Shown here: positions 10,061 to 17,270 of the stretch, piece after piece
How positions within the stretch are numbered: the first letter of the stretch is position 1
How the letters are laid out: every line of letters begins with the position of its first letter
Assembly: GCF_004345645.1 (NCBI RefSeq)
Contig: NZ_SLWS01000004.1
Span: forward strand, 124,001-188,000
Reading direction: 5' to 3'
DNA: 64,000 nucleotides
Source of the DNA: Actinocrispum wychmicini
GTDB taxonomy: Bacteria > Actinomycetota > Actinomycetes > Mycobacteriales > Pseudonocardiaceae
Notes under the pieces: generated by a model
What the model was told of the DNA's origin: nothing
The model's input: the letters and a program-made list of their open reading frames with translations, nothing else
Databases searched by the model: none
Translations under genes and position numbers: made by a program

Positions 10061-11302
10061 ATGAAGATGGACGACGATCTCCTGTTCTATCCGGGTGGCA
10101 ACCTCGATGACGGGCTACGCAGCACAACACAAGCCATGGTCGAGCTCCTGCAGAACTGGGATCCCGACAACCTGCTGAAGACCCCCGTCGAGGATGTCAT
10201 CGAGCGGCTTCTGGACAACGGCTCGGTGCGATGCCCCACGCTCCTCGTCGACCAAGCATGGATGCCGGAGCCGACCGAGGTCAACCAGGACTTCGTCAAC
10301 TTTGGACGGCACTACACGCGTCGGGTGACCAGGCTCGTGCTGGTCGTCCCGTTCGACGGCGAGAAGATCGTGTTCACCCTGCGCGCGAACCGGTGGTCGT
10401 CAAACCCGCCCCGGGTGCTCCGGCTCGCCGACCATGAGCTACACCTCGTCATCGACGGCCCACCGGACAACCCGGTCCAAGTCAAGGAAGCCTTCGACGA
10501 GCAGATCGAGAAGATCGAGCAGCACCTGTCTTGGTCGCGGGAGCAGATCGAACAGCACAACCAGCAGGTTCAAGCCGAACTTCCGGCGATGGTGGCCAAG
10601 CGGCGCGACCAGCTGCTGGCCACCCGCAATCTGCAGGCGGAGATCGGCTATCCGATCCGCCGACGCGCGGACGCAGACACCTTCAGCGTTCCGATTCATC
10701 GCCGCACGGTCAGGCCGGTCCAGCAGCGCCCGGCGAACCCTCGGGCGTCGTTCAAGCCCGAGCCGGCCATGAACGACGAGGATTACAACGCCGCGTTGCG
10801 GGTCCTGCGCAATCAGCGCAACGCGCTTGAGCGCACCCCCTCGCTCGCGGCCAAACTCAAAGAAGAGGAGATCCGGGACCTGCTGCTCGTCGGTCTCAAC
10901 GCGCAGTTCGAGGGCGATGTCGGCGGTGAGTTGTTCAACGGGGAGGGCAAGACCGACATCCTCGTTCGCGTCGATGATCGCAACATCTTCATTGGTGAGT
11001 GCAAGGTGTGGGCAGGCCCCAAGACCATGGACGAGGCATTGGGCCAGCTCTTCCGATACCTGGTCTGGCGCGACACCAAAGCCGCGATCTTGCTGTTCAT
11101 CCGCAGGAAGGACGTGACCGCGGTCATCGAGAAGGCCATAGCCAAGATCGAGGAACACCCGAACCACAAACGCAGCCGTCCTCGGCATGGTGACCACGAG
11201 CAGTTCGAGTTCACGATGCACGCCCAGGACGATCCCGAGCGGGACATTCACCTCGCCCTGATCCCCTTCGTGCTCCGCAGCACCACCAGTTCGTCCGCCT
11301 GA
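10061..11302 (+). CDS. Protein with C-terminal PD-(D/E)XK restriction-endonuclease-like domain
   Basis: 413 residues from ATG 10061; a TTG at 10037 is a less likely start. The N-terminal 200 residues are unrecognised, with charged helices (about 150-200) likely to coil. The last 170 contain a nuclease-like core: GLNAQFEGDVGGELF, then GKTDILV and FIGECKVW, giving the acidic residue, the TD and the E-x-K triad expected of this fold. Such domains occur in restriction, repair and phage-defence proteins. It stands alone between unrelated genes with no methyltransferase or helicase beside it, so a defence role is only a suggestion. Confidence 0.75.
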   Translation: MKMDDDLLFYPGGNLDDGLRSTTQAMVELLQNWDPDNLLKTPVEDVIERLLDNGSVRCPTLLVDQAWMPEPTEVNQDFVNFGRHYTRRVTRLVLVVPFDGEKIVFTLRANRWSSNPPRVLRLADHELHLVIDGPPDNPVQVKEAFDEQIEKIEQHLSWSREQIEQHNQQVQAELPAMVAKRRDQLLATRNLQAEIGYPIRRRADADTFSVPIHRRTVRPVQQRPANPRASFKPEPAMNDEDYNAALRVLRNQRNALERTPSLAAKLKEEEIRDLLLVGLNAQFEGDVGGELFNGEGKTDILVRVDDRNIFIGECKVWAGPKTMDEALGQLFRYLVWRDTKAAILLFIRRKDVTAVIEKAIAKIEEHPNHKRSRPRHGDHEQFEFTMHAQDDPERDIHLALIPFVLRSTTSSSA

Positions 11303-11378
11303 CCGTCCATCGCGCTGCGCCCCCATTCGCGGGAGTCGTCCAGCAAGGTCTCACCAACGTCGAACACCACCGCCTCGA

Positions 11379-12101
11379 TCACGAGATGCCGACGCGGTTA
11401 GCGGGTGGGACCAGGACGTCCGCCGCCTGGCTGGGCGGGACTCCGGGGTAGAGCACGCGGACGAGGAGGAACGCGAGCCCACCGCCGACGAGTTGGGCGG
11501 CGATGAACGCCGGGGCCGAGGACGGCGCGATGCCGGCGAAGGTGTCGCTGAACATGCGGCCGACGGTGATCGCGGGGTTGGCGAAGCTGGTGGAGCTGGT
11601 GAACCAGTACGCCGCCCCGATGTACGCGCCCACGGCGGCTGGTGCCCGTTCAGTCCGTCCGGACCGGGCCAGCGAGAAGATCACCAGGATCAGCCCGACC
11701 GTCGCGACGACCTCGGACAGTCCATGCGCCACTGTGGCCCGGTGAGTGGCGCTGATGGTCACCGCGCTGCCGGAGAACATGAGGTTCGCGAGCACGGCGC
11801 CGCTGACACACCCGGTGACCTGTACCGGCAGATAGGCGAACGCTTGCCGCCACGGCAGGCCACCAAAAGCGGCATCCACAAAGGACACGACGGGGTTGAA
11901 GTGTGCCCCGCTGACGGGACCGAACATCAGGATGACCGCGAACAGACCAGCCGCGGTGGCTGCCGCGTTCTCGGTCAATTGCAAGCCTGTGTCATCGGGG
12001 TAGAGGCGTTGGGCGGCGATCCCCGAGCCGATCACCAGCGCGGCCAGCAGCAAGCTGCCGAGGCACTCGGCTACCAACTTGCGGGGCAACGGCTGCTCCA
12101 T
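11379..12101 (-). CDS. Aquaglyceroporin/MIP channel, probable arsenite efflux (AqpS-like)
   Basis: 240 residues, six membrane helices, with the two MIP half-helix motifs: HFNPVVS in the first half and FANPAITVGR in the second. ATG 12101 has GGGAG 7 nt upstream. It is the last gene of a leftward ars operon, 34 bp after arsC. In several bacteria an aquaglyceroporin in an ars operon lets arsenite, made by ArsC, leave the cell down its gradient, replacing ArsB or Acr3. No ArsB or Acr3 gene is present in this cluster, which supports that role. Family assignment is firm; the arsenite role is inferred from context. Confidence 0.85.
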   Translation of the reverse strand: MEQPLPRKLVAECLGSLLLAALVIGSGIAAQRLYPDDTGLQLTENAAATAAGLFAVILMFGPVSGAHFNPVVSFVDAAFGGLPWRQAFAYLPVQVTGCVSGAVLANLMFSGSAVTISATHRATVAHGLSEVVATVGLILVIFSLARSGRTERAPAAVGAYIGAAYWFTSSTSFANPAITVGRMFSDTFAGIAPSSAPAFIAAQLVGGGLAFLLVRVLYPGVPPSQAADVLVPPANRVGIS

Positions 12102-12135
12102 CAACGACTCCCTACTGGCTACAGTGGATTTCGAC

Positions 12136-12795
12136 TCAGGCGACGGGCACGCCCAACTCGTCGAGCAGCGCTCGGACCCGGCGTTCGATCTCGTCCCGCA
12201 CCGGGCGGACATCCTCGACGCTCTTGCCGGCCGGGTCGTCCAGTTCCCAGTCCAGGTATTTCTTGCCGGGGAACACCGGGCAGGCGTCGCCGCAGCCCAT
12301 CGTGATCACCACGTCGGCCGCACGGACGATCTCCTCAGTCCACGGTTTCGGGAACTCATCAGTGATGTCGATGCCGCGCTCGCGCATCGCGGCGACCGCC
12401 GAGGGGTTGATCTCGTAGCCCGGCTCGGAACCACCGGACCAGGCCATCGCCTGGTTGCCGGCCAGGTGCTGGAAGAAACCCATCGCCATCTGGCTACGCC
12501 CGGCGTTGTGCACGCACAGGAACAGCACGGTCGGCTTGCCGTCGTGGGTGTGTCCCTCCACTTTGGCCAACGCGCGCAGCCGTTGGCGGGCGAACCGCTC
12601 CGCGAGCAGCGGCAGGAACTTCGGAATCGAGGCGCGGGCGGCGAACTGGTCGTAGCTGGAGTGGAGGAACCGCTCGATGGTCTCCTGCCCGAACGTGCCG
12701 TCGAACTCGCCTCGCAGTCGGGTCGCCGCGGTACGTAGAGCGAGTTGCTGGTCGATGTTCAGGTCGGAGTGGTGATGGGACTCGGTGTCAGTCAT
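12136..12795 (-). CDS. arsC: Arsenate reductase, LMW-phosphatase type with N-terminal helical domain
   Basis: 219 residues. The first about 80 form a predicted helical domain found in actinobacterial ArsC proteins; then the phosphatase fold begins at TVLFLCVHNAGRSQM, with the P-loop C94-x5-R100. GCGDACPVFPGKKYLDW supplies further conserved Cys and the PGK region. It reduces arsenate to arsenite in the cytoplasm; actinobacterial members use mycothiol/mycoredoxin or thioredoxin. ATG 12795 follows GGGAGA and overlaps the 3' end of the ArsR-phosphatase gene by 8 bp, indicating coupled translation. Confidence 0.9.
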   Translation of the reverse strand: MTDTESHHHSDLNIDQQLALRTAATRLRGEFDGTFGQETIERFLHSSYDQFAARASIPKFLPLLAERFARQRLRALAKVEGHTHDGKPTVLFLCVHNAGRSQMAMGFFQHLAGNQAMAWSGGSEPGYEINPSAVAAMRERGIDITDEFPKPWTEEIVRAADVVITMGCGDACPVFPGKKYLDWELDDPAGKSVEDVRPVRDEIERRVRALLDELGVPVA

Positions 12796-13483
12796 CGCTG
12801 TCTCCCGGGAGGTGGACGGCGGGTGCCAACCGATCGATTCGGTCGGCGATCTCGGTGAATGCCTGCTCGAACGCGTCGTCGGTGTCCACGCGGGCCGGGT
12901 CCGGGACCGACCAGTGCAGCCGGTCATCGGCCTGTGGGCCTAGCTCTTCGTGGGCGTTGTCGCACACCGCGACCACCAGGTCCCCGTCGTTCAGGACTTT
13001 GTCGACGCGGGAAGTACGGGCCCGTGCCAGCGACAGGCCACGGTTTCGTGCGATCGCCACTGCGCGTGGATGTACCCGTGCCGCCGGATGGGTTCCCGCT
13101 GAGGTCGCTGGGACCGGGCTCAGCCGCGCCCATAACGCTGCGGCCAACTGCGACCGCGCCGAGTTGTGCGTGCACACGAACACCACTCTCGGCGCCGTCC
13201 GCAGACCCATCGGCGCCAAACCCGTCAGCGACTGGGGCCGCAGGTGTACATACGTACGCCGGTGGTCGCCCTCCGACCTCGACCGCTCGACCACTCCGGC
13301 TTGTTCCAGCAACTTCAGGTGGTGAGCCAGGAGGTTGCTGGACAAGCCCAGTTCGCGTCCGATCTCGGTCGGGGACAAGTCGCCCAGCACCAACCGGTCG
13401 ACGATCGCCAACCGCGCGGGCTCACCCAAGGCCGCGTGCACCCCGGCCCGTTCCCGCACCGACCACAATCGCTCGACATTCAT
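12788..13483 (-). CDS. ArsR-family repressor fused to LMW protein-tyrosine phosphatase/ArsC-like domain
   Basis: 231 residues from ATG 13483. Residues about 10-85 are a winged helix (LSPTEIGRELGLSSNLLAHHLKLLEQAGVVERS). Residues about 97-231 are a low-molecular-weight phosphatase/arsenate-reductase domain with P-loop C104-THNSA-R110 and the later DP pair. The fusion puts an arsenic sensor and a reductase-like fold in one chain; it may bind arsenate, act enzymatically, or both. The start codon lies inside a palindrome, so autorepression is likely. It heads the arsC-aqp part of the operon. A second copy of this fusion begins at 21707. Confidence 0.88.
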   Translation of the reverse strand: MNVERLWSVRERAGVHAALGEPARLAIVDRLVLGDLSPTEIGRELGLSSNLLAHHLKLLEQAGVVERSRSEGDHRRTYVHLRPQSLTGLAPMGLRTAPRVVFVCTHNSARSQLAAALWARLSPVPATSAGTHPAARVHPRAVAIARNRGLSLARARTSRVDKVLNDGDLVVAVCDNAHEELGPQADDRLHWSVPDPARVDTDDAFEQAFTEIADRIDRLAPAVHLPGDSDD

Positions 13484-13506
13484 TGAGTCAATGATTGTTG
13501 AGTCGA
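13480..13506 (-). promoter_or_regulatory. ArsR-type operator over the start of the ArsR-phosphatase gene
   Basis: TCATTGA-G-TCAATGA at 13480-13494 is a perfect 7-bp dyad around one base, covering the start codon. A related half-site (TTGTTGAGTC) follows immediately. The spacing and the TCA/TGA core resemble ArsR/SmtB operators. The overlap with the ATG suggests a leaderless or very short leader transcript. Confidence 0.65.
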
Positions 13507-13541
13507 TGCCTGGTGTCAACCACGCAGGCAAACACGGCACG

Positions 13542-13874
13542 TCACCCGCGAGGAACGAACATGATCACTGCGACGCCGATCAGGCAGATCGCTGCCCCGA
13601 GACAGTCCCACCGATCGGGCTGGAACTTGTCCATGACCACACCCCAAGCAAGGGAGCCGGCAACGAACACCCCACCGTAGGCGGCCAGTATCCGACCGAA
13701 ATGGGCATCAGGCTGCAACGTCGCCACGAAGCCGTACACCCCGAGCGAGATCACACCCGCTGCGATCCACAACAGACCCCGATGCTCCCGCAGGCCCTGC
13801 CACACCAGCCACGCCCCACCGATCTCGGCAAACGCGGCCAGCATGAACAACACCAGGGAACGAACGACCGTCAT
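13542..13874 (-). CDS. UPF0060 (YnfA-like) small membrane protein
   Basis: 110 residues, four predicted helices, with the family signature (EIGGAWLVWQGLREH; GFVATLQPDAHFGRILAAYGGVFVAGSLAWG). UPF0060 proteins resemble small multidrug-resistance transporters; no substrate is established. The start ATG 13874 overlaps the preceding gene's stop (ATGA). A copy about 75% identical by eye starts at 21060, also next to an ArsR-phosphatase fusion, which suggests a link to metal or metalloid resistance. Confidence 0.85.
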   Translation of the reverse strand: MTVVRSLVLFMLAAFAEIGGAWLVWQGLREHRGLLWIAAGVISLGVYGFVATLQPDAHFGRILAAYGGVFVAGSLAWGVVMDKFQPDRWDCLGAAICLIGVAVIMFVPRG

Positions 13875-14152
13875 GGTCGCGACGATAAGTCATCAGCGCA
13901 CCTGCAACTGTCGCCTCCGGCACAGCGGGAGCGTCGACGCCGTGTCCACCACACCAGGCCTGCGGCCATGGCGAGTGCCACCGCAGCGCCGAACAGGACC
14001 TGGCCGACCACGACGGCGGCGACTCCACCCAGGACGCCGGCTGCGACCAGGAGCGGGGTCAGGCAGCAAGCCGCACAGGCCGCGCCAGTCAGCCACGCCA
14101 ACCGGGACGGCGATGTGTGACCTGGGCGATCACGGTCGGCAGCACGAGTCAC
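13871..14152 (-). CDS. Small membrane protein with CxxCC motif, metal-resistance operon
   Basis: 93 residues from GTG 14152, overlapping the MerR gene's 3' end by 23 bp. Two hydrophobic helices: the first contains GAACAACCLTPLLVA, with Cys residues in the membrane as in MerT/MerC-type mercury importers. The C-terminus is Arg- and Cys-rich (RRRRSRCAGGDSCRC). I do not recognise a named family; it could pass metal across the membrane. It lies in a four-gene chain with ATGA overlaps under a MerR-type promoter. Confidence 0.65.
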   Translation of the reverse strand: MTRAADRDRPGHTSPSRLAWLTGAACAACCLTPLLVAAGVLGGVAAVVVGQVLFGAAVALAMAAGLVWWTRRRRSRCAGGDSCRCADDLSSRP

Positions 14153-14582
14153 CGGAGGTCCGTTCCTCGGCGAGGTCGGAGAACGGAATCGGACAAGACG
14201 GCGTGTGCGAGCACGCCGTGAGGTCGTCGCAACCAGCGGCAAGCGCGGCGCGCAGCGTGTCCCGGATGACGTTCAGGTTGGCGATCTTGGCGTCGATCTC
14301 GGCGAGCTTGGCGGTCGCTCGGGCCTGTAGTCCGGCCTGCGGATGGGAACCGTGCCGGTGGCGGCCCAGGTCGAGCAGGTCGGCGATCTCCTCCAGGGTG
14401 AACCCGAGCCGCTGCGCGGCCTTGATCACCCGCAGTGCGGTCACCGCCTCGGGCGAATACACCCGGTGCCCGCCGAGCGTCCGGTCCGGTTCGGGCAGCA
14501 GCCCTCGGCGCTCGTAGTACCGCAGTGTCTGTGGATTCACCCCGGCCGCCTCCGCAAGCTGTCCGCTGCGTAGGCCGGTCAT
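14130..14582 (-). CDS. MerR-family metal-responsive regulator
   Basis: 150 residues from ATG 14582. HTH and wing signature at the N-terminus (SGQLAEAAGVNPQTLRYYERRGLL), a dimerisation helix (about 85-115), then a Cys-rich tail (AGCDDLTACSHTPSCPIP... GDSCC) that probably binds a soft metal. The metal cannot be told from sequence. Its start overlaps the stop of the double-Cys gene by 4 bp (ATGA), and it sits under the MerR-type promoter at 14942-14973, consistent with autoregulation. An upstream in-frame TTG would extend it, but the ATG fits the family start. Confidence 0.88.
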   Translation of the reverse strand: MTGLRSGQLAEAAGVNPQTLRYYERRGLLPEPDRTLGGHRVYSPEAVTALRVIKAAQRLGFTLEEIADLLDLGRHRHGSHPQAGLQARATAKLAEIDAKIANLNVIRDTLRAALAAGCDDLTACSHTPSCPIPFSDLAEERTSGDSCCRP

Positions 14583-14935
14583 CTCGGCAATCCCGCAGCC
14601 GCGGAGGCGCGCGTCGTGAGCGCGTCCAGGACTGCGGCCTGACTCGGCGGGACCGTGATCTCCAGCCACAGCTCGCCGCCGGTCGCCGTCAGGGTGAACG
14701 TGAAGAACGAGCAGCAGGCTGTCTCCCGGACAACCAGGCTGGCCGCCTGCTCGACCACCTCCGGGGAGGAGGCCAGATCCAGCCGCAGCCCCGTCAGGTC
14801 GTGCCGATCCAGCGCGCGTAGCGACCGCGTGAACAGATCGTCGAACTCCGCCACGCGCAGCGGGCGGTCAGCGGACGGCAAGGTGCACGATGTGGGCGTC
14901 CACGCCGCGTCCGGCTCGAGTGCGTCGGTGCTCAT
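14579..14935 (-). CDS. Small soluble protein with vicinal cysteines, MerR-associated
   Basis: 118 residues from ATG 14935. It contains EVVEQAASLVVRETACCSFFTFTLT, with a vicinal Cys pair, and an upstream Cys (TPTSCTL). Similar small proteins with an ETACCxFF motif are often found beside MerR regulators in actinobacteria; their role is not known to me. It may be a metal-binding chaperone. It is the first gene of the leftward operon and sits right behind the MerR-type promoter, apparently on a leaderless transcript. Confidence 0.75.
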   Translation of the reverse strand: MSTDALEPDAAWTPTSCTLPSADRPLRVAEFDDLFTRSLRALDRHDLTGLRLDLASSPEVVEQAASLVVRETACCSFFTFTLTATGGELWLEITVPPSQAAVLDALTTRASAAAGLPR

Positions 14936-14941
14936 GCCAGG

Positions 14942-14973
14942 ACGGTAAGCCTGTACCTACGTACAAGATGCAA
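14942..14973 (-). promoter_or_regulatory. MerR-type promoter with 19-bp spacer and internal dyad
   Basis: On the minus strand, TTGCAT (14973-14968) and TTACCG (14948-14943) are separated by 19 bp, the long spacer typical of MerR-activated promoters. The spacer holds CTTGTAC-GTAG-GTACAGG (14950-14967), a dyad with one mismatch. The start codon at 14935 follows almost at once, suggesting a leaderless mRNA. Confidence 0.7.
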
Positions 14974-14989
14974 GTGGAGGGAACGGTCA

Positions 14990-15829
14990 CTATCGGACGG
15001 GTGAGCGGCGTTCGATCAGCACGGTGTCGTGCCAGACGCCGTTGAGTTGGGCGATGCGTTCGCGGATGCCGACGGTGCGGTATCCGGCCGAGTGGTGCAG
15101 GGCGATGCTGGTGCGGTTCTCGGTGAAGATCGAGGTTTGCAGGGTCCAGATGCCTGCGTCGTCTGCGGCGGTGACCTGCCTGTGTAGCAGGGCTTTGCCG
15201 ACGCCTCGGCCGCGATGTCCGTCGGCGACGTAGACCGAGGTTTCGGCGACGCCGGCATAGCAGTCGCGTGTGGACATTGGGCTGGCGGCGGTCCAGCCGA
15301 CGACCTCACCGTCGATCTCGGCGACCCAGCGATGCTCCGGCAGCCATTTCGCGTCCAGGCTGGCGCGGCTGGGCACGGTGGTCTCGAAGGTGGCCAGGCC
15401 GGTGGCGATGCCCTCGCCGTAGATGCGTCGCACCGAAGCCCAGTCGCCGGTTTCCAGGGCTCGCACGGTGACACCGGCGGGCAGGTTGTCCGGGCAGCAC
15501 GGACGCGGGGCGAGCAGTCCCATGACGGCGTCGGCGGCGTGCGGCAGGCCGGCGCAGCAGGCTTCGTTGACGGTGACGATCGTGGCCGTGCCCTCCTTGT
15601 GCAGGCGCACGAAGCCGACGTCGGCGAGCTTGCGCACGTGGTGTGACGTGGTGGATTGGCTGGTGCCGAGGATCTCGGTGAGCGCGCCCACGGTGATGCC
15701 CTTGGGAGTGGTGGCGACCGCATGCAGCAGCCGGACCCGGACGGGTTCGGCCAGGCAGGCGAACCATTCGGCGTAGGTGGTGGCCTCGCCGGTGGGCAGG
15801 ACCTGGGCTTGCGGCAACGCGATCGGCAT
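14990..15829 (-). CDS. ArsR-family regulator fused to GNAT acetyltransferase (ArsN-like)
   Basis: 279 residues. Residues 20-90 are an ArsR winged helix (EWFACLAEPVRVRLLHAVA; GTSQSTTSHHVRKLADVGFV). Two Cys pairs, C91-C92 and C111-C112, are candidate As(III) ligands. Residues 118-279 are a GNAT acetyltransferase with the acetyl-CoA loop HRGRGVGKALL (205-215) and strong resemblance to phosphinothricin/arsinothricin N-acetyltransferases (ArsN1): GLATFETTVPS, NRTSIALHHSAGYRTVGIRE. ArsN1 detoxifies arsinothricin, an arsenic-containing natural antibiotic. The regulator and enzyme would then respond to the same threat. Divergent from a flavin monooxygenase across three operator sites. Confidence 0.88.
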   Translation of the reverse strand: MPIALPQAQVLPTGEATTYAEWFACLAEPVRVRLLHAVATTPKGITVGALTEILGTSQSTTSHHVRKLADVGFVRLHKEGTATIVTVNEACCAGLPHAADAVMGLLAPRPCCPDNLPAGVTVRALETGDWASVRRIYGEGIATGLATFETTVPSRASLDAKWLPEHRWVAEIDGEVVGWTAASPMSTRDCYAGVAETSVYVADGHRGRGVGKALLHRQVTAADDAGIWTLQTSIFTENRTSIALHHSAGYRTVGIRERIAQLNGVWHDTVLIERRSPVR

Positions 15830-15840
15830 ACCGGCCAGTG

Positions 15841-15915
15841 TATCGATTGAAATCGATGGTTGCGTCTATCGATCTGGGTCGATACTCTCGGCCGTGTCAA
15901 TCGAGCTGGATCGAT
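15841..15915. promoter_or_regulatory. Three matched operator sites, ATCGA-N6-TCGAT
   Basis: Three dyads share the same form: ATCGA-N6-TCGAT at 15842-15857, 15868-15883 and 15900-15915, with centres 26 and 32 bp apart. They fill the gap between the ArsR-ArsN fusion (start 15829) and the monooxygenase gene (start 15930). The likely ligand is the ArsR domain encoded beside them, controlling both directions. Confidence 0.75.
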
Positions 15916-15929
15916 GGAAGAGGTGCGGG

Positions 15930-17264
15930 ATGAGCGACTTGCCTGTGGTGGTCGTTGGTGCGGGGCCGGTGGGCCTGGCCGCGGCGGCGGAACTGGCCGA
16001 GCGGGGGCAGACGCTGTTGGTGCTCGAACGCGGCGACCATGCGGGTGCGGCCGTGGCGCAGTGGCACCATGTGCGGCTGTTCTCCCGCTGGGCCGAGCTG
16101 GTCGCCCCCGCGGCACGGCGCCTGCTGGAGCCCCAAGGCTGGCAGCACCCCGACGTCGACGGCTACCCGACCGGAGAGGAGTGGGCACGGCTGTACCTGC
16201 GTCCGTTGGCTGACGCGCTCGGCGAGCGGGTGCGGTTTGGTGCCGAGGTGGTTGGGGTCGCGCGGCGGGGTCGGGATCGTGTGGTGGATGACGGGCGGGA
16301 GTCCGAGCCGCTGACCGTGCACGTCCGCACCGTCGACGGCGGGGAGGAGCGGATCACCGCGCGGGCGGTGATCGACGCCTCCGGCACATGGACGTCGCCA
16401 AACCCACTGGGCGGCGACGGGCTGCCCGCGATCGGTGAAACCGCGGCCGCGGACCGGATCGTCTACCAAGTGCCGAACCTCACCGACGCGACAGTGGCCG
16501 CGCGGTATGCGGGCAAACATGTTGTGGTCGCCGGCAGCGGCCATTCGGCGTTGACGGCACTTGTGGCGTTCGCCGGGCTGGCCGAGCGGCATCCGTCGAC
16601 GCGGATCACGTGGCTCCTGCGGCGAGGAACCGTCGGCGCGGTGTTCGGCGGCGGGGAGGCCGACCAACTCCCTGCCCGCGGCGCCCTGGGTATGCGGGCG
16701 AAGGCCGCGGTCGAGGCGGGATACATCACGGTGGTGACCGGGTTCCGCACCGAGGCAGTTGAGCGCGGCAGTGATGGCCGGTTGGTGCTGTTGTCGTCGG
16801 AGGGGCAGCGGCTGGAGGCGGTGGACGAGGTGGCGGTGCTGGCCGGGTTTCGGCCGGACCTGTCGTGGTTGTCCGAAGTCCGCCTCGCGCTGGATGCGAC
16901 GTTGCAGGCGCCGGTCGCGCTGGCACCACTGGTCGACCCGAACGTACATTCCTGCGGCACGGTCTACCCGCACGGCGTCAAGGAACTCGCGCATCCGGAG
17001 CCGAACCTCTATCTGGCCGGAATGAAGAGCTACGGCCGCGCACCGACCTTCCTGGCGATGACCGGGTACGAACAGGTCCGCTCGATCGCCGCCGCACTGG
17101 CTGGCGACCGGGAGTCCGCCGAGCGAGTGGAGCTGGTGCTGCCCGAGACCGGCGTCTGCGGCGGCTCGGGTGTGTTCGACGCGCAGCCCGATGACCAGAG
17201 CAGTTGCTGCGGCACACCCTCTGGGGCACAGGACCTGTCGCTGTCCGCACCATCCGCACGCTAA
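15930..17264 (+). CDS. FAD/NAD(P)-binding flavin monooxygenase-like protein, ars cluster
   Basis: 444 residues from ATG 15930 (AGAGGTGCGGG upstream). N-terminal FAD fold VVVVGAGPVGLAAAAEL, second nucleotide site VVVAGSGHSALTALVAF, and the late FAD motif LYLAGMKSYGRAP. This is the two-Rossmann plan of flavin monooxygenases, including ArsO-type proteins of ars operons. The C-terminus carries a Cys-rich tail (GVCGGSGVF, SSCCGTP) that could bind arsenic. It begins a three-gene rightward operon with an MFS exporter 6 bp downstream and a second flavoprotein. Oxidation of an arsenical, such as trivalent to pentavalent organoarsenical, is a reasonable inference. Confidence 0.8.
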   Translation: MSDLPVVVVGAGPVGLAAAAELAERGQTLLVLERGDHAGAAVAQWHHVRLFSRWAELVAPAARRLLEPQGWQHPDVDGYPTGEEWARLYLRPLADALGERVRFGAEVVGVARRGRDRVVDDGRESEPLTVHVRTVDGGEERITARAVIDASGTWTSPNPLGGDGLPAIGETAAADRIVYQVPNLTDATVAARYAGKHVVVAGSGHSALTALVAFAGLAERHPSTRITWLLRRGTVGAVFGGGEADQLPARGALGMRAKAAVEAGYITVVTGFRTEAVERGSDGRLVLLSSEGQRLEAVDEVAVLAGFRPDLSWLSEVRLALDATLQAPVALAPLVDPNVHSCGTVYPHGVKELAHPEPNLYLAGMKSYGRAPTFLAMTGYEQVRSIAAALAGDRESAERVELVLPETGVCGGSGVFDAQPDDQSSCCGTPSGAQDLSLSAPSAR

Positions 17265-17270
17265 CCCGAG

